NCBI GenBank assembly: GCA_050747865.1
Contig: JBOGJI010000281.1
Location: 1-24,048 of the forward strand
DNA length: 24,048 bases
Direction: 5' to 3'
Origin: JBOGJI01 sp050747865
GTDB lineage: Bacteria > Acidobacteriota > Thermoanaerobaculia > Multivoradales > JAHEKO01
The notes beneath the pieces are model-generated. The model ran no database searches. It saw only the letters and a program-made list of their open reading frames with translations, and was not told the origin of the DNA. Below are positions 15,072 through 22,742 of the stretch, one piece after another. Position 1 is the first letter of the stretch; the number at the start of each line of letters is the position of its first letter. The position numbers were made by a program, and so were the translations under genes.

Positions 15072-17057
15072 CTAGCGCCGGACCACCTGACGGCGATCGC
15101 CGATGCGGCGGGTGGTTCCGGTGGAGTCGAGATGCTCGAGCAGCGGGATCGCCCATTTGCGGGTGAGACCGAAGCGCTGCTTGAAGTCGGCGACCGTGAA
15201 GCTCTCCGGGCCTTCGCGCTGCAACGTGCGGCGCAGCTCGTCCACCGCCTCGGCCGACAGCAGCAGTCCTCCGGGGAGCCGTACCAGCCGGCCGCGCTCG
15301 ATCAGGTAGCCGATCAAACCGTCGACGATCTGCGGCTTCGCCTCGAGCTGTCGCCGCAGATCGGTGGGGGAGGGCGGGGCCAGCGCGGCGGCGCGAAACC
15401 GCTCCTCGATCTCCCTCACCAACCGGGACTCCCGCTCGTCGAGCTGTTCGCCTCGCCCCGGCAGGTCCACCCGGTCGCCGTCGATTGCCAGCACCCCCTG
15501 GCGGGCCAGCCAGTCGAGGTAGACGTCCGCGTGGGCCCGGCCGGCGGCCGTCAACAGCCGCTCGGCGGCTTCGGCCTTGGACATCCCGGCCGCCAGGCGA
15601 TTCGTCCGGAAGTGCCCTTCCAGCACCTGGACCGCGCGCCGGGACAGCCGCTCGAACGTGCGCGGGGCGATCCACCGAGGCGGCGCCGTGGTGCCACCCG
15701 GAAGAGCGAGCAGCCGCTGCTCCCGGCGCAACGCCTCGAGGCGGTGCTCCGCGTCGTCCGCCGAGACCCCGAGCCGCGCCGCCAGCTCGCCGGCGTCCAG
15801 CCCGTGCTCCCCGGCCTGATCCGCCCACAGCAGGATCGCCTCGCCGTCCTCCAGCAGCCGCTGCGGCGCCGACACCGCCCCGCGGCCTCGCGCTCCGCGC
15901 CAATCGGGGTCGAGGATGCGTCCGCCCCCCAGCGTGAGCGGAGGCGAAGGCCTGCGCAGGATCACCCGATCGCCCCGGATCGTCGCGACCGGAGCGGCCA
16001 GCCGCAACTCGACGGCGCCGTCGCTTCCCGGTGCCAGCGGCTCGGCCAGAGGGCGCACGCGGCCCTGGACCTCCGTGGTCAGGAGATGAACCCGCGCCTC
16101 GGTCCACCCGGTGAGAGGCGCCGGTGCGTCCTCCGGCAACGAGAGAGCGACCACCCAACGCGCGGACGATCGCAGCGAGCCGGGAGACACGAGCTGGGCG
16201 CCGCGCGCCACGTCCTCCATCCGCGCCCCGGCGAGCTGCAAGGCCGTGCGCTGGCCGGCGAGCGCCCTGTCAACGTCGCGCCCAAACACCTGCACCGACC
16301 GCACCCGCACCGTTGCCCCTCCGGGCAGCACCTCCAACGCATCCCCCGCCCCGATCGCCCCGGCCGTCAGAGTCCCGGTCACGATCGTGCCCCGCCCCTG
16401 GAGCTGAAACGCCCGATCCACCGGCAGCCGCGCCGGAACGGTGTCGTGGACGGGCCGGGGCACGCGGTCGGCCGTGGCGACAAGGGCGTCGCGCAGGGCA
16501 TCCAGGCCCGCGCCCGTGCGGCTCGACACCGGCAGGATGGGTGCCGCGGCATACGGCCCCCCGGCCAGCAGCTCCTCGATCTCCGCCCGGGCCAGCGCCA
16601 CCGTCTCTTCGTCGACCAGGTCGCACTTGGTCAGAGCGACCACAGCCTCCGGAATGTCCAGTAGCCGGCAGATATCCAGATGCTCGCGGGTCTGCGGCTT
16701 CACCCCCTCATCCGCCGCCACCACCAGCAGCACCACCCGAATCCCCCCCAGCCCCGCAAGCGCGTTGTGCAAGAACTTCGCATGCCCCGGCACATCCACA
16801 AACCCGAGCTGCAGGTCCCCCACCTCGAGATGTGCAAACCCCAGATCGATCGTGATCCCCCGCCGCTTCTCCTCCTCCCACCGATCACAGTCGATCCCCG
16901 TCAGCGCCTCGATGAGCCGCGTCTTCCCATGATCGACATGCCCCGCAGTCCCGATCAGGAGGTGCCGGGCTTGCAAGTTGCAAGATGAGGCGCTTGGTGT
17001 GCTCGCTGGTAGCCGCTCTTCCATCTTGCAACTTGCAAGCCCGGCACCTTCAGTCAT
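15072..17057 (-). CDS. selB: Selenocysteine-specific elongation factor SelB
   Basis: SelB carries Sec-tRNA to the ribosome at UGA codons with a SECIS element. The 661-aa product has the GTPase motifs GHVDHGKT (39-46), GITIDL, DVPGHAKF and TKCD, then translation-factor beta domains (GRGTIVTGTL). The C-terminal half consists of winged-helix repeats that bind SECIS RNA, ending near FKQRFGLTRKWAIPLLEHLDSTG. SelB normally starts only a few residues before GHVDHGKT; here about 30 extra residues are encoded by a perfect inverted repeat. The ATG at 17057 overlaps the yqeY stop (TGATG), which supports it, but TTG at 16976 would give the normal N-terminus. It is the last gene of the DUF4390-NtrY-YqeY-SelB run. 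Confidence 0.93.
   Translation of the reverse strand: MTEGAGLASCKMEERLPASTPSASSCNLQARHLLIGTAGHVDHGKTRLIEALTGIDCDRWEEEKRRGITIDLGFAHLEVGDLQLGFVDVPGHAKFLHNALAGLGGIRVVLLVVAADEGVKPQTREHLDICRLLDIPEAVVALTKCDLVDEETVALARAEIEELLAGGPYAAAPILPVSSRTGAGLDALRDALVATADRVPRPVHDTVPARLPVDRAFQLQGRGTIVTGTLTAGAIGAGDALEVLPGGATVRVRSVQVFGRDVDRALAGQRTALQLAGARMEDVARGAQLVSPGSLRSSARWVVALSLPEDAPAPLTGWTEARVHLLTTEVQGRVRPLAEPLAPGSDGAVELRLAAPVATIRGDRVILRRPSPPLTLGGGRILDPDWRGARGRGAVSAPQRLLEDGEAILLWADQAGEHGLDAGELAARLGVSADDAEHRLEALRREQRLLALPGGTTAPPRWIAPRTFERLSRRAVQVLEGHFRTNRLAAGMSKAEAAERLLTAAGRAHADVYLDWLARQGVLAIDGDRVDLPGRGEQLDERESRLVREIEERFRAAALAPPSPTDLRRQLEAKPQIVDGLIGYLIERGRLVRLPGGLLLSAEAVDELRRTLQREGPESFTVADFKQRFGLTRKWAIPLLEHLDSTGTTRRIGDRRQVVRR
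15078..15121. terminator. Possible stem-loop between the convergent receptor and selB genes
   Basis: Arms 15078-15087 and 15111-15121 pair with a single bulge, and the loop holds a 10-bp palindrome (GGCGATCGCC). It lies 9 nt after the receptor stop, inside the selB 3' coding end. There is no T tract. Confidence 0.25.
16960..17049. repeat. Perfect 28-bp inverted repeat in the selB 5' coding region
   Basis: Bases 16960-16987 and 17022-17049 are exact reverse complements, separated by a 34-nt loop (16988-17021). Both arms lie in the selB frame: one encodes GAGLASCKM, the other SSCNLQARHL. In mRNA this would be a very stable hairpin starting 8 nt inside the ATG at 17057. Confidence 0.95.
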
Positions 17058-17503
17058 CAGCTTGCCAGCTCTTCTCGCGCAATACGGGAGAGCGTCGCGC
17101 CATCCGCGCGTCCCGCAAACCGCGGCAGCAACGTCTTCATCACCTGCCCGATAGCTTGCGGCCCGGTAAGTCCTTCCGCGTCGACGAGCTCCCGCACGGC
17201 AGCCCGCAACGTTTCCTCATCAACCTGCGCCGGCAAATATTCCTCCAGGATCGCGATCTCGCGCTCCTCCCGCGCAGCCGCCTCCTCCCGCCCCCCGCCG
17301 CGATACGCCTCCACCGCCTCTCGCCGCTGCTTCACCCCCCGCCGCACCAACCCGTACAGCCCCTCCTCGTCCACCGCCCGTCCCTCCGCTATCCGCTCGT
17401 TCTGGATCGCCGCCAGCAACATCCGCAGCGTCGCCACCCGCTCCTTGTCCCCGCCCTTCATGGCGGCCTTGAGATCGCCCGAAACCCGCTCGTATGCGTC
17501 CAT
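17057..17503 (-). CDS. yqeY: GatB/YqeY domain protein
   Basis: This 148-aa protein has the YqeY fold, related to the tRNA-binding tail domain of GatB. The usual features are present: an N-terminal DLKAAMKGGDKERVATLRMLLAAIQN, a charged central helix (YRGGGREEAAAREEREIAILEEYLPAQ), and the C-terminal GQVMKTLLPRFAGRADGATLSRIARE. The family is thought to bind tRNA or aid aminoacyl-tRNA amidation, but its role is not settled. The start at 17503 is 7 nt after the kinase stop, and its stop overlaps the selB ATG, so it is within an operon. Confidence 0.92.
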   Translation of the reverse strand: MDAYERVSGDLKAAMKGGDKERVATLRMLLAAIQNERIAEGRAVDEEGLYGLVRRGVKQRREAVEAYRGGGREEAAAREEREIAILEEYLPAQVDEETLRAAVRELVDAEGLTGPQAIGQVMKTLLPRFAGRADGATLSRIAREELAS

Positions 17504-17510
17504 CCGCCGA

Positions 17511-19712
17511 TTATTCCATCGGCAGCTCGATCGTGAACACCGTACCCCGCGGCTGATTTTCGGCCACACGAATGGCGCCGCTGTGGTCGCTGACGATGCG
17601 ATGCACGATCGCCAGACCGAGGCCGGAGCCGCGCCGCCGGGTGGAGAAGTGCGGCAGGAACAGCTTCTCTCGCGCCTCCGGCGAGACCCCGTGCCCGGTG
17701 TCCGCCACGTCGATGCGCAACAGCCCGTCGTGGCGCTCCACCGCCACCCGGACGCTCCCCGGCGCATCGGTCGCCTCCACCGCGTTGTCCAGCAGATTGA
17801 TCAGGGCGCCCCGCATCTGCTCCCCGTCGAGCACCGCATGGGGCAGCCCCGGCTCCACCTCGGCGCTCACCTCGACACCGGGCTTTACGTCGCGATAGAG
17901 CTGCAGCACCTCCTCCACCAGGCGCAGCACGTCCACCGCCGACGGCTGCGGCCGCGGCATGCGGGCGAAACGCGAGAACTCGTCCACCATCGCCCGCATC
18001 GACTCCACCTCGCGGCCGATGATCTCCACCGCTTCCTCCAGCGCCTCGCCCAGCCGGGCGTCCCCCTGCCGGTGTTTCTTGAGCAGCCGCTCGGCGGAGA
18101 GCTTGATGGGCGTGAGCGGGTTCTTGATCTCGTGCGCGATGCGCCGGGCGGCGTCGTTCCAGGCTGCGAGCTGCTGCGCCTGGATCAGCTCGCTCAGGTC
18201 CTCGAGCACCATGACGTGGCCGCGAACCTCGCCGTCCGATCCGGTCATCGTGGTCACCTTGGCCTCGAAGGTCTTCCAGTCGCCGCCGAGCAGCAGCCGC
18301 ACCTCCTCCCGCTGGCGGCCGCTCGTCCCCTGCTCCTCGAACAGGCGCGCCAGCTTCGCCAGCTCCCCGTCGCCCCAGACGGCGCGCAGGGGCTTGCCCG
18401 CCAGACCTTCGCGGCGCTGATCCAGCATCTCCAGCGCCGCGTCGTTGCAGGTCAGCACCCGGCCTTCGGCGTCCACCGAGATGACGCCGGCAGCGAGGTT
18501 CTGAAGCACCGCCCCGATGAGCGCCCGCTCCTCGGCGACCTCGCGGTTCGTCGCCACCAGCTCGCGGTTGCTCTCCTCGAGCAGCGTCTGGCTGCGCTTC
18601 AGCTCCTCCGCCATGCGGTTGAACGAGTCCACGAGCACCCCAAGCTCGTCGTCCGCCTGCACGTCGACGCGGTAGCTCAGGTCTCCCAGCGACAGCCGCC
18701 GGGTGCCTTCGGCCAGCGCCTGGACCGGCGCCGAGACGCGGCTGGCGAGCTTGAGGCCGACCCACACCAGGGCGAGGAGGATGAGCAGCGTCAAGAAGAG
18801 CATGGTGAGGGTGTAGATGGCCCGCACCTCCTCGTTCTGCAGCTCGAGCTGCCGGTACCCCTGCCACGCCTTGAGGAACAGATCTCCCTGGGTCGCCAGC
18901 AGGGGGTCGAGGAAGGAGCCGACGACGACGACCCTGCCCGCTTCCGCCTCCTCGGCGCTGTCGGGAGCGACGCCGGCGAAGACCAGCCTGCCGCGGTCGC
19001 CGGAGAGCTCGCGCACCACTACCGCCCGCCGCTGCTCGCGAACGTCCTGCAGGAACGACCGCGGCGGGTCCGCCATGTCGTCGAGCCCGCCCTGGGGGTT
19101 GATCACCGCATGGACGAACTGGTCTCCGTCGTAGACCGCCAGATAGTCGCCACCGAGCTCGCCGAGCAGCTCCTGCATTGCCCCGTTGAGCTCCGGGCGG
19201 CGCTCCAGGTCCTGCAGATCGAAGTCTTCCAGCCCGCCGGCGGCGCGCGCCGCGTCGAGCACGGCGCTGCGCTCGATGCGCTCCTGCATCGCGTTCACCG
19301 CCTGCGAGCCCTGCTCCAGGGCCTGCTGGATGTCGCTGGAGAAGAGCCGGTCGAACGAGCCTTGCAGGAGCTGGGTGGCGAAGAAGTAGAGCAGCAGGAC
19401 CGGGATCAGCGACAGCCCGATGTAGATCGCCACCAGCTTGAACTGGAAGCGCCCTCCCAGCACCCGCGAGCGCTCGACCAGCATCTTGAACAGGCTGCGC
19501 CCCAGCACCAGCAGGAAGGCGAGCCCGACGACGATGTCGACGTACCAGAGGGCGAACAGCAGGGTGCGGCTGGTGGCGACCTCCGGCGGCAGGTCGCCGC
19601 TGCGCAGGATGAAGTAGTAGACGCCGGTGAGGACGGCGAACAGCCCCCCCAGCACGCCGATGATGAAGCGGGTGTCCTTGCGGTACTGCTGGAGCTGAGC
19701 GCGCAGGTCCAT
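17511..19712 (-). CDS. NtrY-like sensor histidine kinase
   Basis: This 733-aa membrane kinase has NtrY architecture. Transmembrane helices lie at about 17-38, 51-73 and 90-112, then comes a periplasmic sensor region with VYDGDQFVHAVINPQGG. A fourth helix at about 300-322 leads into a HAMP domain. A PAS domain follows (about 400-490), then the dimerisation domain with phosphorylated His527 (RRIAHEIKNPLTPIKLSAERL) and the ATPase domain (INLLDNAVEA, DTGHGV, GSGLGLAI). NtrY normally pairs with NtrX; no response regulator is in the window. It follows the DUF4390 gene by 15 nt, a pairing also seen in Proteobacteria, and precedes yqeY by 7 nt. The signal is unknown. Confidence 0.92.
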   Translation of the reverse strand: MDLRAQLQQYRKDTRFIIGVLGGLFAVLTGVYYFILRSGDLPPEVATSRTLLFALWYVDIVVGLAFLLVLGRSLFKMLVERSRVLGGRFQFKLVAIYIGLSLIPVLLLYFFATQLLQGSFDRLFSSDIQQALEQGSQAVNAMQERIERSAVLDAARAAGGLEDFDLQDLERRPELNGAMQELLGELGGDYLAVYDGDQFVHAVINPQGGLDDMADPPRSFLQDVREQRRAVVVRELSGDRGRLVFAGVAPDSAEEAEAGRVVVVGSFLDPLLATQGDLFLKAWQGYRQLELQNEEVRAIYTLTMLFLTLLILLALVWVGLKLASRVSAPVQALAEGTRRLSLGDLSYRVDVQADDELGVLVDSFNRMAEELKRSQTLLEESNRELVATNREVAEERALIGAVLQNLAAGVISVDAEGRVLTCNDAALEMLDQRREGLAGKPLRAVWGDGELAKLARLFEEQGTSGRQREEVRLLLGGDWKTFEAKVTTMTGSDGEVRGHVMVLEDLSELIQAQQLAAWNDAARRIAHEIKNPLTPIKLSAERLLKKHRQGDARLGEALEEAVEIIGREVESMRAMVDEFSRFARMPRPQPSAVDVLRLVEEVLQLYRDVKPGVEVSAEVEPGLPHAVLDGEQMRGALINLLDNAVEATDAPGSVRVAVERHDGLLRIDVADTGHGVSPEAREKLFLPHFSTRRRGSGLGLAIVHRIVSDHSGAIRVAENQPRGTVFTIELPME

Positions 19713-19727
19713 GGCGAGAGCGAGCGG

Positions 19728-20291
19728 CTATTTGAGCCCGGGCGGCGGGCGGAACTTCTTCGATTCCACCCACTCGGTGGTCACCGCCGTGGGGATGAAG
19801 GAGTAGATCGTGCGCGACCCGACGTCGGCGCGCGCCCGCAGCAGCAGGCGGCGCTCCGTCCGCACGTTGCCGAGGGTGAACAGGGGCACGCCCTGGAAGC
19901 GCGTCATCGCCCGCTCCAGCTCCTCGACGCTGCGCACAACCTTGCTGTCCACGAGCTTGCCGTCGAACTTGTAGTTCACCAGGTACTCGCGGGTCGAGGC
20001 GTTGTACATGGCGACGACGTGGAGCCGGGCGTCGTCGATGCCGTTGTCGAACCAGCGGATGTGGTCGATGTAGAGCCGGAACTCATAGGTCAGCCCGGTG
20101 GGTAGCCCGCTCTGGATCCGCGCCACCAGCTCCTCGGGCAGCCCGGGCTGTAGGCGGAAGGAGGCGCTGACCTGCCGCCCGTCCAGGGCGACCTGGAACT
20201 CGGCCAGCTCGAACACGTCTGAGAGAGTGGCGGGGCGGACCGGGGTAGAGACCGCGAGGGCCAGCAGGCAGGCGATCGCGAGCACGCGCAT
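19728..20291 (-). CDS. DUF4390 exported protein
   Basis: This 187-aa protein has a signal peptide at about 1-20 (MRVLAIACLLALAVSTPVRP) and a DUF4390 body (FELAEFQVALDGRQVSASFRLQPGLPEEL, then LVNYKFDGKLVDSKVVRSVEEL). The function is unknown; the family is periplasmic and usually sits next to ntrY, as here, so it may assist the kinase's sensing. The frame is open to 20309, but I prefer 20291: the longer version would include the TACAGT box and spoil the signal peptide start. No Shine-Dalgarno is visible for either. Confidence 0.8.
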   Translation of the reverse strand: MRVLAIACLLALAVSTPVRPATLSDVFELAEFQVALDGRQVSASFRLQPGLPEELVARIQSGLPTGLTYEFRLYIDHIRWFDNGIDDARLHVVAMYNASTREYLVNYKFDGKLVDSKVVRSVEELERAMTRFQGVPLFTLGNVRTERRLLLRARADVGSRTIYSFIPTAVTTEWVESKKFRPPPGLK

Positions 20292-20299
20292 CCATCGAG

Positions 20300-20305
20300 A
20301 CTGTA
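20300..20305 (-). promoter_or_regulatory. TACAGT -10-like box of the DUF4390-NtrY-YqeY-SelB run
   Basis: GATGCTACAGTCTC on the minus strand lies 8 nt before the preferred ATG at 20291. It resembles the boxes before the VWFA-related and YbjN-like genes. Confidence 0.4.
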
Positions 20306-20315
20306 GCATCGCGGG

Positions 20316-20342
20316 GGGGACACATAAAATTTGTGTGTCCCC
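20316..20342. repeat. GGGGACACA/TGTGTCCCC hairpin
   Basis: A perfect 9-bp inverted repeat (20316-20324 with 20334-20342) encloses an AT-rich 9-nt loop, in the short gap between the divergent DUF4390 and smpB genes. It resembles REP-type hairpins. TAAAAT in the loop (20325-20330) is 20 nt before the smpB ATG and could serve as its -10. Confidence 0.6.
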
Positions 20343-20350
20343 TGGCAGCC

Positions 20351-20821
20351 ATGGCTACACCACACACCGTTACCCGTCGGCTGGCGGAGAACCGCAAGGC
20401 GCGGCACGACTACCACCTGATCGAGCTCTTCGAGGCCGGCGTCGAGCTGACCGGGACCGAGGTGAAGGCGGCGCGGGACGGCAAGGTCCAGCTCAAGGAC
20501 AGCTATGTCGAGGTGCGGGACGGCGAGGCCTGGCTGGTGGGAGCGCACATCAGCCCCTATAGCCACGGCAATCGGGAGAATCACGACCCCGAGCGCGCCC
20601 GCCGGCTGCTTCTGCACCGCCGCGAGATCGATCGGCTGTCCGGAGCCGTGGCGCGACGGGGCCTGACCGCCGTGCCCGTCGCCGTCTACCTCAAGGGCCC
20701 CTGGATCAAGCTGGAGGTGGCGCTGGCCCAGGGCAAGAAGCTATACGACAAGCGGGAGACGGAGCGGCGCCGGGAGCAGGAGCGCGAAGCGCAGGCGGCA
20801 ATGAAGGAGCGGCGCCGGTAG
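20351..20821 (+). CDS. smpB: SsrA (tmRNA)-binding protein SmpB
   Basis: This 156-aa protein binds tmRNA and delivers it to stalled ribosomes. The fold signature is complete: TRRLAENRKARHDYHLIELFEAGVELTGTEVKAAR, KDSYVEVRDGEAWLVGAHISPYSHGN and GLTAVPVAVYLKGPWIKLEVALAQGKKLYDKRE. The basic C-terminal tail (about 130-156) inserts into the mRNA channel. I start at ATG 20351. The tmRNA gene itself is not visible in the window. It is divergent from DUF4390 and convergent with the YbjN-like gene, with a 33-nt gap. Confidence 0.97.
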   Translation: MATPHTVTRRLAENRKARHDYHLIELFEAGVELTGTEVKAARDGKVQLKDSYVEVRDGEAWLVGAHISPYSHGNRENHDPERARRLLLHRREIDRLSGAVARRGLTAVPVAVYLKGPWIKLEVALAQGKKLYDKRETERRREQEREAQAAMKERRR

Positions 20822-20854
20822 GCCCGAGGGAGGGGTCAGGGGTCGGGGGCGGGG

Positions 20855-21295
20855 CTACTTGCCGATGCGGTCGAGCGCGGTCTGACCGCCGAAGCGCTCG
20901 ACGATGCGCTCGTCGTATTCGTCGGAGATCGTGGCCACCGCGGCGATCGCGCCAAGCAGGTCCTTGCGATCCAGGTTGCGGCCGAACAGGGTGTGGGCGA
21001 AGAAGACGTCCTGGTCGACGAGGGAGAAGGCGCCGACCGACAGCTCGTGATTGAGCTCCAGGAGCGAGCGCATCAGGGCCTCGTCGGACTCGACGCCCTG
21101 GACGCAATACGCGACAACCGCGACGATCACCTCCTCGGGGCCGTAGGGCTCCACCCCGATCTCGAGCACCGTCGAGCCGTATTGCACGTGGAAGCTGTCG
21201 CTCTCGGGATCGCGGAGGGGCTCGTCGAAAAGCTCCTCCAGGTACTCGGCGACGCGGCGCCGGGCCGATTCGACGTGGGCATTTTCGTCTGCCAT
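20855..21295 (-). CDS. YbjN / type III chaperone (CesT)-like small protein
   Basis: This 146-aa acidic cytosolic protein has the YbjN/CesT-like alpha-beta pattern: a helix (ARRRVAEYLEELFD), strands FHVQYGSTVLEIGVEPYG and VIVAVVAYCVQGV, then LLELNHELSVGAFSLVDQDVFFAHTLFG. Similar proteins act as peptide-binding chaperones or have unknown roles. The ATG at 21295 is preceded by GGAGGGAG. A TACAGT box lies 19 nt upstream, giving a short leader. It is divergent from the FadL-like gene. No secretion system is nearby. Confidence 0.65.
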   Translation of the reverse strand: MADENAHVESARRRVAEYLEELFDEPLRDPESDSFHVQYGSTVLEIGVEPYGPEEVIVAVVAYCVQGVESDEALMRSLLELNHELSVGAFSLVDQDVFFAHTLFGRNLDRKDLLGAIAAVATISDEYDERIVERFGGQTALDRIGK

Positions 21296-21314
21296 GGGGC
21301 TCCCTCCGGCGGCG

Positions 21315-21320
21315 ACTGTA
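21315..21320 (-). promoter_or_regulatory. TACAGT -10-like box of the YbjN-like gene
   Basis: GGTGCTACAGTCGC on the minus strand lies 19 nt before the ATG at 21295, with a Shine-Dalgarno between them. Confidence 0.4.
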
Positions 21321-21405
21321 GCACCATGACGGCAGGGTGTATGCTTGGCCGTGCATGGGGCGGGAGAGCGCCCATTCGGATCGACCACGCGAGAAGGGAG
21401 GCACG

Positions 21406-22719
21406 ATGGCACAGCGGCACGCGGGCCGGCGCGGTTGGCTATGGGGAACGACGATGGCCGCCGTGAGCGCGCTCCTCACCGCACCGGCGTTCGGCGCCGG
21501 GTTCAGCATCTTCGAGCAGGGGAGCAAGGCGATGGGCATGGCCGGCGCCTTCACCGCCCAGGCCGACGACCCGTCGGCGATCTTCCACAACGTCGCGGGT
21601 CTCGGCTTCCAGTGGGAGGAGCGGGCCTTCCAGGTCGGCGCGACCTACATCACCCACGGCGAGGCGGACTATCAGGGCGCCCCGCCTTTTCCCGGCAGCG
21701 ACGCCACCGGCGAGCAGAAGACGCTGTCCGAGATCCCACCGCATTTCTACTGGACGGAGCCGCTGCGCGGCGGCTGGACCTTTGGGCTGGGGCTCAACGC
21801 CCCCTTCGGCCTGAGCGTCGAGTGGGACGACGCCGACCGCTGGCCCGGACGCTTCATCAGCGAGCGCGCGGCGCTGCGCGCGATCGATCTGTCTCTCAAC
21901 CTGGGGCGTGAGATCGCCAAGGACTTCTCCTTCGGCATCGGGGTCATCGGCCGCTACTCCGACGTCGAGCTCGACCGGCGCCAGGCCGCGGTCAACCCCT
22001 TCACCAACCAGGCCGCCGAGATCGCCAAGGTCGGCCTGGAGGGCGACTTCAGCGAGGGTTTCGGCTGGCAGATCGGCATCCTGCACCGCTACAACAACAG
22101 CTTCTCCTGGGGGCTGACCTACCGCAGCAAGGTGGAGGTCGACTACGACGGCGACGCCACGTTCACCCAGGTGCCGACCGGCCATCCGATCTTCGATGCG
22201 ATCGTGGCCATGCAGCTTCCGGACGGCGCGGTCCCGGTGACGACTTCGATCGAGTTCCCCGACTCGGCCAGCCTGGGACTGCTCTTCGCGCTGTCCCCCA
22301 ACGTACGCCTCGAGACCGACGTCAACTGGATGGGGTGGTCGAGCTTCGACCAGCTCGTCGTCGAGTTCGATGATCCACGGGTGGAGACCCTGGTCCGGGA
22401 CGAGGCGTGGGACGACGTCTTCAACTATCGCGTGGGTCTCAAGTGGATGCGGCCGGGCGGCCGCGAGTGGCGCTTCGGCTACGTCTTCGACGAGAACCCG
22501 GTTCCGGACGAGACGCTCGGGCCGCTGTTGCCCGACTCCGACCGCAACGGCTTCACCGTCGGCTTGGGGCTCGGCGGCGACCGGCTGGCGGCCGACATCG
22601 CCCTCATGTACCTGCCGTTCGACGAGCGGGAGATCGAGAGCGACGTCGACCAGCACGACAACTTCTACGGCACTTACGACACCACCGCCTGGCTGCTCGG
22701 CGTGACGCTGGGCTTCTGA
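21406..22719 (+). CDS. FadL/OmpP1/TodX-family outer-membrane transporter
   Basis: This 437-aa outer-membrane channel belongs to the FadL family, which takes up long-chain fatty acids and other hydrophobic compounds by lateral release into the membrane. A signal peptide covers about 1-30. The mature start GFSIFEQGSKAMGMAGAFTAQADDPSAIFHNVAGL is the classic FadL hatch region, and the barrel ends in Phe (LLGVTLGF). The start at 21406 has GAAGGGAGG upstream; the frame is open from 21337. The secreted SGNH hydrolase follows by 23 nt with its own Shine-Dalgarno, which suggests an operon. It ends with the expected family length. Confidence 0.92.
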   Translation: MAQRHAGRRGWLWGTTMAAVSALLTAPAFGAGFSIFEQGSKAMGMAGAFTAQADDPSAIFHNVAGLGFQWEERAFQVGATYITHGEADYQGAPPFPGSDATGEQKTLSEIPPHFYWTEPLRGGWTFGLGLNAPFGLSVEWDDADRWPGRFISERAALRAIDLSLNLGREIAKDFSFGIGVIGRYSDVELDRRQAAVNPFTNQAAEIAKVGLEGDFSEGFGWQIGILHRYNNSFSWGLTYRSKVEVDYDGDATFTQVPTGHPIFDAIVAMQLPDGAVPVTTSIEFPDSASLGLLFALSPNVRLETDVNWMGWSSFDQLVVEFDDPRVETLVRDEAWDDVFNYRVGLKWMRPGGREWRFGYVFDENPVPDETLGPLLPDSDRNGFTVGLGLGGDRLAADIALMYLPFDEREIESDVDQHDNFYGTYDTTAWLLGVTLGF

Positions 22720-22742
22720 CACCGAAGAAGGGGGAGGTCGAA

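Noticed and set aside
10888..16158. Very long open frame on the minus strand (about 1750 codons)
   Set aside because: It is antisense to polA, the small Cys/His gene, the ZnuD-like receptor and part of selB. Its product is low-complexity Arg/Gly/Ala with no domain; GC-rich codon use suppresses stops in this frame.
17445..20105. Long plus-strand frame opposite the kinase
   Set aside because: It is His/Leu/Gln-rich antisense translation of the NtrY-like and DUF4390 genes.
20822..20854. tmRNA (ssrA) next to smpB
   Set aside because: The gap after smpB is only 33 nt and no alanine-tRNA-like acceptor ends or tag ORF are visible nearby.
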